Shown in pieces: positions 49,561 through 61,030 of a stretch of DNA of 64,000 nucleotides. Position 1 is the first letter of the stretch, and each line of letters opens with the position of its first letter. A program made the position numbers and the translations under genes. The notes under the pieces are model-generated. The model was given only the letters and a program-made list of their open reading frames with translations, searched no databases and had not been told where the DNA came from. The DNA is from Acanthococcus lagerstroemiae (Eukaryota > Arthropoda > Insecta > Hemiptera > Eriococcidae), in the NCBI GenBank assembly GCA_031841125.1, contig CM063109.1, positions 4,378,321 through 4,442,320 of the forward strand. Reading direction: 5' to 3'.

Positions 49561-51360
49561 TTAAATTCTGGCCACTGAGAAACTAAAACATAATTTCACA
49601 TGCTCGGTAACCGAAGACAGGGGCAAAGAAATTTTTAGCCAAAAGACATTCACAGGATGGAAAGCTATGATGGTTGGGAATCAGTTACAAATAAATGTAA
49701 ATCTCTTCTGTTTACTCAACCTCTTGAAATGAGCAAAAAAAACTTCACACGTCAACAAACTCACGCTGAAGTATAGTTTTGGAAGAGTTATTCTGAGTCC
49801 TTCCTCTTTCCGTTTATAACATTTTGAGATAGAAACAAGAAAAAGTAGTAAAAACCAATTTTACGGAGAATACAATCTGCAGTAATTTTATTCAAAAACG
49901 TTTTTTGCGCATGCCGAAGTTCACGGGATCTTTGAAAAAAGGGGCGAAACTCCTACAGGAATTAGCGAAGCAGTGAAGGTATGACTTATAGTTCCGTTAA
50001 GATCCATTTTGTTTCCCCAATTTCTTTTTTCCTTCTTTAAAACCCTCTTTGTATGCTCTGTTCGCATTACTGTTTTCTTTTTACTAATCCTCGAGAGCCA
50101 AAAATCATATTAGCTAATTAGTTACCATTATTTTAGTTTTACATGCCAGTGGTGGCTAAACGGTTAGATGGAATGACTCAAACAAATTCTGACAAAGTGG
50201 TAGCTTTAAGGGCGAAGAATAAAATATTTAGGCATCACACTCGTGCTATTTCTAATAGTTATTTAGTCTTTTATTTTTAAATATTTTTTACTATCTTTCC
50301 TGACTACTTTTTTTTATCCTACTACTTTTTACTTAGCCAGAGATTCATCTTTCACGCTCGATTTTCCATTACATTTAAATGTTGGTTTTCCAATTAACAA
50401 AATTTATTCAACAGTGAAACTAATCATTTTCTGTAAACAGGGAAGTAATTATGAGGATACGTTGGCTGTACATAGATAATGTACATTTATTTGAAAATAA
50501 AATCTGTGATACAACAAGGTCTGATAAGTACTTTACAAAATGTAATGCGAATACTTAGGTAACAGAGATGTAATTAGGTACAATGTGATTTCAGATGAGT
50601 ACAAGTAGTTTCAAACATGACACATAGAAATTTGCATTAATCTAGTTGAAATTTAGGTCTTAGAAGAAAGTATTTTAGATAACGTGACTTGTCACTTAAT
50701 TATTCAGAATTTACGTTTACATTCTTCACACTTTTTCGATACACTCGATACCCTTGTAAAAAGATAGTTGGTACCCATCTATTAACAATGATAAAATTTT
50801 AATCAAAACAGAAAGAGGCAGAGCCCTTCAGTTTTATTGGAAGAAATTACTTGGCGTAATGTGACGTTTTAGGCCATCAATGACAGCTCAAGCAAATCGA
50901 AAGCCATTTAAGATGGCAATTTTGAAATATTTTCAATATAGTCTATCACTTCGTGTCAAACTGTCCATGAAGTGTTTCCCGTTGACAAGACGGGCGGGCA
51001 TCAGTCTTGGCCGCTTAAATTTTCAGCACAGTAACTACTGAGAGCTGGGCCATTATTCGTGTGACTACCATCGACTTAAAAGTAGTTGCAAACGTTAGTT
51101 CAGTGAGGAAAAAAGTAAAATTTTGAACATGTACACGGCTTTTAATTATTGAGTATTGATACTTGTAAATTCTGTAAATTGTGGGCACTTATTCTCCTTT
51201 GTTCTCCCAGAAGATTGATAGCACCATTATTTTGGAAATATCTTCCATTAATCAGATTTTTAAATTCAGATGGCTTCAAGTCACTTTAACAGTTGAGTAA
51301 TTTTGAAGAAGTCCATAGGAAAATATTAGAATAAAAATCATATACCAGATTTGGTTACTA
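49561..51360. other. Non-coding stretch
   Basis: No gene or element is recognised. Confidence 0.4.
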
Positions 51361-52202
51361 AACAATGAATTGTATCTCTTCAACATAAAAATGATAGATC
51401 GTTGAAATTTCCCACAAAATTTTTTGAAATATTCCTCTGGTTGAAGTAACTAGTTAACCCACTTTAATTTGCGTCCTTGTCACACATCAAAAAATATTAC
51501 AAGAGATATCGTATTATTGCACGAGAAAATTCTAGAATATGGGTTAACACTATCTAAAAGTCGAAAGGATAGAGAAACTAGAATTTGGTACCTTATATGT
51601 TATATAACTCGTCGTCGTCGTCGTACATCAGAAAAGCGGAAGAAAATGAAGAAATCAAATACCTCTCAAATTGACCGTTAAAGTGTCTCTGGGTGAATTA
51701 TCCTTCTTCAGCAAGATGAAGAAGCAAAACTTATTCCACTAACACGTAGATCTGTTTGCTTATGTTTCTTTTGGTAAGCCTGAGATATGATCAATAGAAG
51801 GAATCATTTACTCCTTAAACAAAAATTTGAAATTTCAATTTTTCCATAAATAAAAAACAATTTTAACAAGAAAAAGAAAATTTTCTTGTTACATTTGAGA
51901 GGTATTTAATTTCTTCATTTTCTTCCGCCTTTCTGATGTACGACGACGACGAGTTATATAACATTCATAAGGTACCAAATTCTAGTTTCTCTATCCCTTC
52001 GACTTTTAGATAGTGTTAACCCACATTCTAGAATTTTCTCGTGCAATAATACGATATCTCTTGTAATATTTTTGATGTGTGACAAGGACGCAGATTAAAG
52101 TGGGTTAACTAGTTACTTCAACTGGAGGAATATTTCAAAAAATTTTGTGGGAAATTTCAACGATCTATCATTTTTATGTCGAAGAGATACAATTCATTGG
52201 TT
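51361..52202. mobile_element. Long inverted repeat, 310-bp arms about 96% identical
   Basis: The left arm (51361-51671) and right arm (51893-52202) are reverse complements with only about a dozen differences by eye, one being a CGT-unit length change (GTCGTCGTCGTCG against GTCGTCGTCG). The 221-base centre is unrelated on its two sides. There are no conventional short transposon ends. A 70-codon ORF (51469-51681) lies in the left arm, with a basic C-terminus, and matches no family I know. A transcript across the locus would fold into a near-perfect 310-bp duplex. A foldback transposon, a recent inverted duplication or a hairpin-RNA locus are the alternatives. Confidence 0.85.
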
Positions 52203-54110
52203 CTACATTTTTCATTTAGTATGTTTTCTATTATCAGAAATTCAGTAAATCTGGGACGTGCCGAAAGTAAAACCAAGGGACATGTTCCCTTGGACATAAT
52301 CGTGTATTGGGATAACTTCCCTCATTCGTAAGAAACTGGGACATATAAGTTCGCAAAATTGAAGATGAGCACCTTTTTTCGTTCGTTGATTCCAAAAATG
52401 TACCTAAGTTACGGCAAAATTGAAGAAGCAATTACTTGTTTCTATTCATTACAGAGTCCACCGGCTGTCTCTGTTCTTATCCGGTTATATGTATTTTCAC
52501 CTTCAATCCCCTTCCAAATCCAGAATAGAACCTTTGGTGGGTACAGAAGATTAAATTTATTTTCAAATTTTCAACTCAACTCAAATTTCTAACTTGGCTG
52601 CTGAGTTTTCTCAACTTTTTTTATTTTTTATTAAATGCTGTTTTCTCGTTCTTACAATTTTCTAGGCAAGCGAAATTAACCTTTCAAGTCCGTACTAAGA
52701 ACCATTGAAATTCGTTAGAAGACTATGTTAAGCGATGTTTTTCACTGTGTCGCCTAACATAACCTCTTAGCAATTGGCGCTTAGTACTGTTTGTCATAAA
52801 ATCGGCAATTTGTTCAGGTTAGATTCAAAACCTTTTACTGGAGTCAAATTCAGCGACGACTTCAAAAATTAAAATAAACGGTTTGCGAGTGAGACTGGTG
52901 GACATTTTTTTTATTTTCGGAAAATTTATACAAAAAAAAAAGTATTATTTTGGTCAGAAGAAAGGAAGATTATCATCTAAATACTTTTTCCGAAATTTTC
53001 CTTGCAGCGGTGTAGTGGGGAAGATAAAGTCTCATGAAGTCTCTTCAGCATGTTTTTGCCTTACATTCCGTCATTTTATCTCGCAACGAAAATTAGTTTA
53101 TTAAAAAAGTAAATAAATACTTCTATTAACCACATCTCAGCCGTTATGTTCGAATAAATGCCTTCCTTTTACTATCAGTATGACACACATCGTATTGTGC
53201 CAGGAAATGAGCGGTCACCATATTACGAACAGTAGCCAAATATTCAGTTGCATAAATTTACTACCTATCAATAGCCTTCTGTACATCAAAGATCAATAAA
53301 ATTCTACGTTTCTTGTACTTCGAATGATTTACAGGTTCTTAGATTGAACTACTGGGTATATTTTACTGTCGCAATTTCAGAAACACTTTTCACAGTCGTT
53401 ACTTTAATTATATCTTATGTACTTTTCGAGTCAAGTAATTGCCCTTTCCTGTAACCACATGAAACGAATATATAGCAATCCGAATTACGGTTTTCGCGGA
53501 AAAGAACCCGCCATTCAAATATCAAAGAAACAAATAATTTCTAAAAACAACTTAATTCATTTCGAATAAGTACTTCGAATGCGAAAAACGAGTTGAGAAA
53601 CGAAAACAATCTCAAATTGTTTTAAAATACGTATCAACTAAACTAATGTTTACAGGTTCTCCATGTATAACTCAGTCTTCCTTCTTTTTCTTTACACTGT
53701 TTTTTTCCTTTCCTTCTTTTACATTAACGTATCCATTATTTTAAGGGATGTCGAACCGCATTTTATTTGTGTGCTCGAAAATGCTCTCAACTGAAACATA
53801 TCACTTTCCTTGAACGATGCATATCAGTAATTACATATCATTAAAGTTATTCATCATTACAATGTAAGTTTATTTAAAAAAATTAATTTATTGTATTGAA
53901 CTTTTTTTGTTTGTTTTTTTCTTTTATTAAAAAATAAAAAAAATAAAAAAACTATTTTGAATAGGTTATAAGATATCAAATTGTACAAGATTTACCGCTA
54001 TGTAAGAACAGAGTTGTAATATACAATTGTTAAAAAAAAAAAGTATATGAAATTTTTCTAAAAAATAATAAACGGTATTTATCAGTGTTGATCGTAATTT
54101 TTATACCGGG
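52203..54110. other. Non-coding stretch
   Basis: No gene is recognised. A lone ATAAAATCGGCAATTTG word (about 52797) resembles the subrepeat of the 29-kb TIR element. A- and T-rich runs lie at 53870-54060. Confidence 0.4.
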
Positions 54111-54610
54111 CGCTCTTATCGTATGTGGAAAATCGATACGCGGCGGTTTATCTTCAGAGGCGCCAAATTGGGTGTGGTTATGTCACCTAATAGCCGGATT
54201 CAATTTCTGAGGCAAATATTTCACCAGCGAGATTATAAATATCAAACAGCAAAAACGAGGGCGAACCCGAGGTATACGACAATTTTGAGAATCAAACCGC
54301 GGCATCATCCGCGGGGCTTCGGTTTCGAGATGCGTTTAGCGGGGGCGGAAAAAGAGCGAGGGTGGAAAACACAAAAAATAATAATAATATGGAAGGGAAA
54401 CAAACGAGGAAATGGGGCAAGGATAATGAAACAGCCGATCACAACAGCGTGTTTTACAGTGAAGCGAAATTTAATTTGCTGTTACGAGAAACCGGAGCGC
54501 GTAAAATCCTCCAAATTATGATACCTGTACGCAGTAGTGTGCATGGCTGTACACGGCGAGAAATATTATCAAAGATGAAATATACGCGATCGTTGATTGC
54601 GTGAACTTCT
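54110..54610. other. GC-richer segment with overlapping ORFs, possibly regulatory
   Basis: CpG content rises sharply (54115-54360 and 54500-54600). Two overlapping plus-strand ORFs (132 codons at 54123-54521 and 80 at 54362-54604) lack recognisable domains and look compositional. Like 31930-32600, the segment is a candidate conserved non-coding element or unrecognised exon. Confidence 0.25.
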
Positions 54611-54779
54611 CTGCAGACACAACATCGAATCAGAATTTGAATTTATAATAGTAACGACTAAAGCCTGTGACGGATTAAGGCGGAAGGTGGTAGAAATAAT
54701 ATCTCCATATCCATGAAAAGTAGCGATATCACGAACGAACTGGAAAAATTATCAACAAATTTGGAATTCATTCTAGAAA

Positions 54780-55470
54780 GCCAGAGAAGTCTTCAAAAAT
54801 CTGAATGATTCTTATCAGAATCTAAATAAGGCCTGCCCCACTCATGAACAGAGGAGAAAACATGGCAACTGTCCCTCGGAAGAGAATAATGGAGATCGAA
54901 AACGCTTCTAAATGGCAAAGTCTTACCGAGTCTCAAAGAAGCTTGCTGAAGTCTCGAAAAGTCGTACTGTGTTTTAAACAAGCTTGGAAGTGTCTTTTAT
55001 AGTCCTGAACAAGTTTCCAAAAGTTTTTCATAGTTTTAAACAAGTTTCCACGATTATTAAATGAATCTTGAGAAATCTTAGTATAGTTTAGAAAAAACTA
55101 AAAGAGCAGCTACTAATTTTAAATAAGTATGAAAGAAGGTTTATAACTTTTTATTCCATTTTGAAAGTCTTAATGTAGTCTTGAAGAAACCTAATGAAGT
55201 CCCGAAGAGTTGAGAATTTCTAAACGAGCCTTCAGTTAGTGAGTCTTAACCAAGACTCTTAAGAAGTCTTTAATAAATCTGATGTAGTCTTAAATGAGCA
55301 TTAAAGTGTGTTTTGCTCAAGTTTATGGGGTCTTCGAGTCTCAAAAAAAGTTCTTTATAGTATCTGAAAGAGCCATAATCAAGTCTGAAAATAATCAGAG
55401 AGAGTCATAAAGCGACTTTGAATAGTTTTAGCAAGTTTCCAACAAATTTCGAGTAATCTTACAAAATTTT
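54780..55470 (-). repeat. Phased AGTCTT array (family C), minus orientation
   Basis: AGTCTT, AGTCTC and AAATCT cores repeat at 10-11 or 21-23 base spacing. Around 55167, AGTCTT cores stand 11 and then 21 bases apart, and around 55234 they stand 23 and then 21 bases apart. Words such as AACAAGTTTCC recur. This is the longest such array here. It resumes in short pieces near 57140-57175 and 57778-57860. Confidence 0.6.
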
Positions 55471-56789
55471 TAAAAAGTCTGGCAAAAACTAAAAGATTTT
55501 TACATGGGTGTGAAAATTGAAGAGACCTATAGTTAATCTTCAAGACTATGTTTCCTTTTCCTTCCCGAGGGAAAAACAAGATGGCGGTATGATAAATGTT
55601 GAAACTTCTCTGAAAATTATGGCCCAGGCGAGAACCCAAAAAGTTGAAAAAAATGTAACAACACGCTTGAAAGGATATTTTCATTTTGAATGCCAGTAAA
55701 AAAAATGTATGAGCTAAATCGTTCAAAGCTGTACTTTTTATCTCTTGTCTACTCAGTCAATTATCATCCCAAGTTCTAATTTATCGTAAAGAAAGAAAGA
55801 AAGAAAGAAAAAAAAATTTTTCAGAAAAACGTTCGCCACCAGTCCAGCTGCTGATTTTACCGTACTTGAACACGAACAGTATCCACGGTGCAAAATGAAA
55901 AAGATATTATATAAGTTCGTCTTAAACTTGGAAAGAAGTACAAATACCTGGTAACGGTGAATTAAGCAACGAGTGGCGAACATAGGAACATTTGAACAGT
56001 GAAAATAGTTCGCGGTTGAAAGTGGTCACAGGTACGAGTACAGGAACGACAATTTTTGTACAGAAATCACGGTCGAATTGATCCCCAAAACACGTATTCA
56101 AACCAAATTTCGACATTTTTTCGTAATTTTTTAGCTGCAGATTTGACGAGACTCGCGGAACACGGAAATTTTGAAGAGCAGCCGAAACGTATACCAGATT
56201 TCGGAAGGAACATCCGTCGGTGAGCTGACTGGTAGATCCACAAATTCAGTCTTCAATCTCAAGAAAAACTCGGTATCAGCGTTTAAAACACGAATAAAAT
56301 ACATTTAGAGATTTCAAAATCACTTCACTCTTTTTGTCAGTTAAGCCGACCATGCCGGACAGAACGAAACCGATTTAATTTTCACACTCAGCGTGTACGG
56401 CGGATTATCTGACCGTTTCAATAACTATTTCTACGTTACCACAACCCAATATTCAGGGAAACTCGAGAAAGAAAATTAAGACCAAAGAAGTATTTCAAAC
56501 AGTACAGATGTTGGTAACACTGTTGAAACTACTACATACTTTACCTAATCAAATTCTTCGAGAGCCTCGGAAACTGGTAATTAGAAATGGAGATTGAACT
56601 TTCACTTAAAAACTTAAAATTTGCTGACGTTCCTGAAAATTTTGTAGAATATCGTTTGGGAATCTTTTAGGAGTCTAACTGAAAACGTGATACCGAAACA
56701 CCCCCTAATTAGGCCAAATGAACCTGAATGAGACTACACGGTTTAGAAAAGTTTCAAGAGAATTTACTTAAGATGTGATGATATCCATT
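55471..56789. other. Non-coding spacer
   Basis: A (GAAA)n microsatellite lies at 55788-55810. No gene is recognised. Confidence 0.4.
55788..55810 (+). repeat. (GAAA)n microsatellite
   Basis: Five to six GAAA units lie in a row, ending in an A run. Confidence 0.85.
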
Positions 56790-57121
56790 GGTGGAGCGTA
56801 TGGAGATGCACGCATGCCAAACTGGCTCCCCAGATACCGCACCCCTGGCCGCGGCAACTACCTTTTCGAGTATCGCATCAGTGACCAATGGGACATCTTG
56901 AGGCTGGCCCGGGCCCCTATTTCACCTCCCCGCTTTGGATTCACGCGGTCCTGCCAGGGCCACTATTGGACACCCTACTGACCGAGGCAACGCTCACCCA
57001 GCATTAACCTGGAATTTGGGTGCATCACAGCCGGACGCGCTTCTTTTTTTCACCCTTCACCTCCTCGTCTTGGTACGTGCGGCGATGTAGAAAGGTGGTG
57101 ATGGCGGGGTTAACCCTGCCA
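56790..57121 (-). repeat. Repeat family A, copy 3 (exon-like)
   Basis: This is the partner of 17264-17596. It starts at GGTGGAGCGTATGG and ends near AACCCTGCC, giving almost the same length (332 and 333 bases). The minus strand keeps TTFLHRRTYQDEEV and LVTDAILEKVVAAARGAVSG with WHACI. The first segment ends at GAG followed by GTGAAG. A plus-strand ORF of 68 codons (56775-56981) is open by chance and is not open in the other copy. It sits within the phased array region. Confidence 0.5.
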
Positions 57122-57175
57122 GAAGAAGATGTGGTGATATGAAAGAATTTGAATAATTCTGTATGAGTCCTAAAG

Positions 57176-57772
57176 CAGGGTGTCTAAGAAATCTGAAATT
57201 TGAAAATACTTGACTTTACTTGACCTCTTTTCCCCTAGTGATTATTGACTTAGGGCCCAAAAACACAGACGGTAACGCCTTCCTCAGTACCAGCATATCA
57301 GACACATTTGTACAGTAGTATACGTAGCAACTTGGAGTAGTATAAATAAAGAACTAATATTTTCTTTTACGAATACCTCATTTTCAAACATCGTTTATCA
57401 ACATATACATTTCAATATGACTCTGGATACTTTTTTGGTTCCATTTTCAACTTTTTCTTATAGATTTAGTAGTAACCACAACTTGAAACAACCGTCAAGT
57501 GTTTTGTGATGAAAATTAATATTATAGAAAACAAATAATACTTCACTTAGAATATAACATTTGAATGAAAATTGTGAAGAACACATTAATATGTTTAGAA
57601 TCAATATTCAAACATTTAAACTTATAACTAAGTTTCTGCAGCAATTTTTGATTTTTCTCTTTTTACATGACCAGGACCAAAAAAAGTTGACTTTATTTGA
57701 CTTCATTGACCTCTTTCCAAATACTTGACTTTATTTGACTTACTTGACTTACTTGACCTGTTAGACACCCTG
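57176..57772. mobile_element. 597-bp TIR element, ends CAGGGTGTCTAA
   Basis: CAGGGTGTCTAA (57176-57187) is exactly inverted at 57761-57772. TAAAG flanks both ends (57171-57175 and 57773-57777), a possible 5-base target duplication. Both subterminal regions carry ACTTGACTTTACTTGACC-like arrays in the same direction, denser at the right end (57690-57760). No ORF of note lies inside. CAGGG ends recall hAT elements, but hAT duplications are 8 bases, so the superfamily is open. It interrupts a phased AGTCT array. Confidence 0.65.
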
Positions 57773-57865
57773 TAAAGGAACGGAATTCGAATAAGTCCTG
57801 AGAATAAGTTTTCAGGGTCTGCTACGTCGTTAAGAGTCTCGAAGGAGTCTGTACATGATATTGTC
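57773..57865 (-). repeat. Continuation of the phased AGTCT array
   Basis: AAGTCCTGAGAATAAG, AGAGTCTCG and GGAGTCTG follow the right end of the TIR element with the same 10-21 base phase as the sequence left of it. Confidence 0.4.
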
Positions 57866-59389
57866 GAAAAAACAGCACAGGACCAGTTAGAAGTCGTAAA
57901 ACGGTGTACATCTTCAGATACCATAAAACGTAGTTAAATTTTTTCGACCAATTAGAAATTACGAGGTATAACGTCAAAGTTTTAATGCTGTTTGATATAC
58001 AAACGATGAAGAGACAAAGTTTTATGACAAATATTATACTCTTGGAAATAAAGAAAGCAGATACAATAAAATCCGTTTTCTCATCCATTAGATTTATTAC
58101 TGCCATTATAAAACAAGCGTAGCAAAATTCACCGGGCGCAATGGGCAGATGCTTAATTGGAGGTTCAGGTCTGAGAATTATCTGTGAGGTAGTCTACTAC
58201 ATCACAAAATTAGAACAAAGACAGATTTTCTAACTCATTTCGCATAACACAATGACATAAATAATTTGTCGTACTCGTATGTTATTGTGTACGGTGTATA
58301 AATGGACAGGGTCGGACGGAGAAACGGAAAAATCCACCTAACACCGGCCGACTCTGTAGACTGACACTTTTTGTCGTGTAGAATATTTAGCATAGGCCAT
58401 AGGTAATGTTCAGACTTGTTAGGACTCCGTCAAGACGCATGAATACGCGTTCAGACTATCTCAAGATTACGGTGAACGGAAAGTGAAAGTAATTAAAGGA
58501 GGGTAAAGCAGATTTTTTTCTCAAGAATGGGCCTCTTCCTAAGAAAGCTGGCAACCTTTTGTCGCAGATCAGCCACTATTCCTTGCTACCACAAGCTCTA
58601 GCAGACATTGGGAGCAAAATTCGTTTCACTTCGCTTGATCCATACGCAGACAGCCGGAACGCAAGCCAGGTCATTAATGTTATTAATGAAAATTGCTCGT
58701 TAAATTAAGTTTTCGAGTTCCTTCGCCAGAATCGAATACAAAATGAAGTTTTACTTGCAATCTAATAGCGGTAATAATACCTTATTTCCGGGAAATTTCA
58801 AATACTTTGTTTCTGGGTCGACGTACAGGACCATCAACGCACCCCTACAAGCGAAGCGTTAATTTTCTTCTACCGGGAAGTAGAATGTATTTTGCCCGTA
58901 CAGGCATCATTGTTGATAGGTATTATGTAAGAAAACATTCACCAGCAGGTTCACTGTCGTCAATTATGAGATAGCTTTAGCCGGAAACAGATTTATAAAG
59001 CAAATTTATGAAGGGGATTGAAGCACTTTAGTGGTTCGAAAGGTTTGGACTCGTCTACGTTTAGGGTCTAGTAAAACGCCTTCCCCTTTTGACCTCTTTA
59101 CGGCCCACCCCTGTTGTGACCCTAATTCTCAAGTCTGTCTTTCACATTTGGCTGTTTCACTATGCAACCGTCATCGCTCATTCGGGCCACCAGTCTTCTG
59201 CTATCCCTGTGGCTTTTCATCTGTTTGCCAGACTAGCTGTCTCATTAACTGGTTGACTTTTCATCTGTATATCTTTCAGCCAGTGTCTCTATCAGTCTGT
59301 GTATCTGACTGTCTGTCTGCCTCACTATCTGGTTGATTGGATGTTCGTATGCCAGCTGTATCAGGGTTCTGGAGGAGTTAGTGGAGAAG
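57866..59389. other. Non-coding spacer
   Basis: No gene is recognised. Traces of the phased array appear near 58410-58470. ATTAATG words cluster at 58670-58690. Confidence 0.35.
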
Positions 59390-59740
59390 AGGAAGAGTGA
59401 AGACGCTTTCAAAAGACATTTAGACAGTTTTCAAACTCATTTCTTGTTATCTTTACGGCGTGAAAACTGTTTATCGCTCGATTGAGACTTTCATTCAGAT
59501 TCTTCTTTAGGCATATTCAGATTTGATCAGATTTGTTAAGCGTCTTCCAGACTCATTTAGACTAAATTAAATTTCGTTAAAATTAATTCGGAATCTTCTA
59601 GAATCTATTTAGTCATTTCTATTAAAAATTATTGAGGTTTAACGGATTCAGTTAAACTCATCCGAACTCTATTCAGACTTAATTCTCCGTTAAGACTCAT
59701 CCGGACTCTGTGTTGCGATATTATCCACCAATGTTCAGAT
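59390..59740 (+). repeat. Phased AAGACT array (family C), plus orientation
   Basis: GACT/GATT cores stand 10, 12, 20 and 22 bases apart around 59484-59570 (for example TTCAGATTTGATCAGATTTG). Words such as CAGACTCATTTAGACT recur. Confidence 0.5.
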
Positions 59741-59889
59741 ATTGTTGAACTATTTAATTTTTCCTGCATAGTCAATAAAAAAGAAACTCGTAATCAACTC
59801 TCCAGGACACGTGATGCGGCAGTTTACCGATGTTCTGCAGATTAAATTCTCATCCAACAACACTGGAGGAATACAATTATTATAAGATG

Positions 59890-59995
59890 AATCCGAAAAG
59901 GTCTTAATGAGATTTATAACGACTCTGGGTATCTCAATACGTCTCGAAGGAGTCTCTAAAAGTCCTAAGAGAGTTTCAAAAGATCTGAATTCAAA
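59890..59995 (-). repeat. Phased AGTCT array (family C), minus orientation
   Basis: AAGGTCTTAATGAG, CGACTCTGGG, ACGTCTCGAAGGAGTCTC and AAAGTCCTAAG follow in phase. It faces the opposite-strand array at 59390-59740 across about 150 bases. Confidence 0.45.
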
Positions 59996-60319
59996 CATAA
60001 AGACCTGCTCCTCTCTTCATGACGATGCATGTAAGAAAAACTTCACATTTAATGCTGAATTGAAATCAGCGCATACAGTAGAATTTTGGACATTCTTCAA
60101 GTTGCACCGAGTTGTTAGAGCAGTAAGGATGGTAATCCCTCCCCCTCCCCTGAATCCGTTCACATACATTTCCATCTACCTATCGCTAAAACATTTCCTC
60201 CGCTCGCCTTCACCCATTGGGTACCTTAAATTTAAAAATGAATATTTTTGTCTTAGTAGTTTCATTAAAAGAACTTTCAAGGCGTTTATTGGTACGAATA
60301 AGGAAATCAAGGTACAATT

Positions 60320-61030
60320 CACGGGAAGGAGAGGGTATCAAGGTCACCAAGTTCAATTTTGATACCAGTTTGACTTTCAGTTGAAAATTGAGAGACCAAA
60401 AGAGCGAGGTTCTAATCATATGTTTTCAAGGTCACTGAATACGATTTCAATATTACTTTGACTCAGTTTTAAGAATTAGGGAGCCTGAGGACGCTGCTGA
60501 AATGAAAAATTTAATAAATACATTATGAGTATCATTTGGGGAGTTTTCAAGGTCCCTAAACTCGTTGTTGACATCTGATTAACCCTAAATGGAAAATGGT
60601 GGTATCAGGGAAGGAGACTGACGATGTAAATACACTAAAATGCTATGGATATCTAATCATAGGTTTCTAAGCATCTAATCAGAAGTTTTCAAGGTCACTA
60701 AACCTAATTTTGACATGAATCTGAGTTAGTTTCAGGATATCTGAAATGGGGAACTCAAACGGATACGATAGTTCATGTAATTACTAAATTTGGAAACAAC
60801 AGCAGTTCAATATTATGAATGTAAACTCAACTCGTGGACTAGGCCAAATTCTAGGCCTCACAATAAACGTACTTATGGTGTCAATTTCAAATTAAAATCG
60901 AAAGACCTAAGATTAGGTATCGTACGGTATTCTAGGGCATTTTGGTTATCAATCCCTTCCCCTGATGTGCCAATTTTCAACAGAGGAGCAAACTGGTATC
61001 AAAATTGAATTCAGCGACCTCAACCCATAA
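60320..61030 (+). repeat. Repeat family B block (plus), clearest copy
   Basis: CAAGGTCACC (60339), CAAGGTCACT (60427), CAAGGTCCCT (60548) and CAAGGTCACT (60690) stand 88, 121 and 142 bases apart. Most are preceded by GTTTT and followed by an A/T stretch with TTTTGACAT or TTTCAATATTAC. The unit length varies, so the repeat is old or amplified by more than one event. Confidence 0.6.

Noticed and set aside
51469..51681. 70-codon ORF in the left arm of the long inverted repeat
   Set aside because: The right arm has length changes that break the frame, so coding constraint is not supported.
54123..54521. 132-codon plus-strand ORF
   Set aside because: No recognisable domain, overlapped by another long frame, and explained by local GC content. 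Kept only as a note on the segment.
56775..56981. 68-codon plus-strand ORF in family A
   Set aside because: The other family A copy has a stop in this frame, while the minus-strand peptides are shared by both.
59907..60362. 151-codon plus-strand ORF
   Set aside because: It runs from a family C array into a family B block; there are no motifs and the composition follows the repeats.
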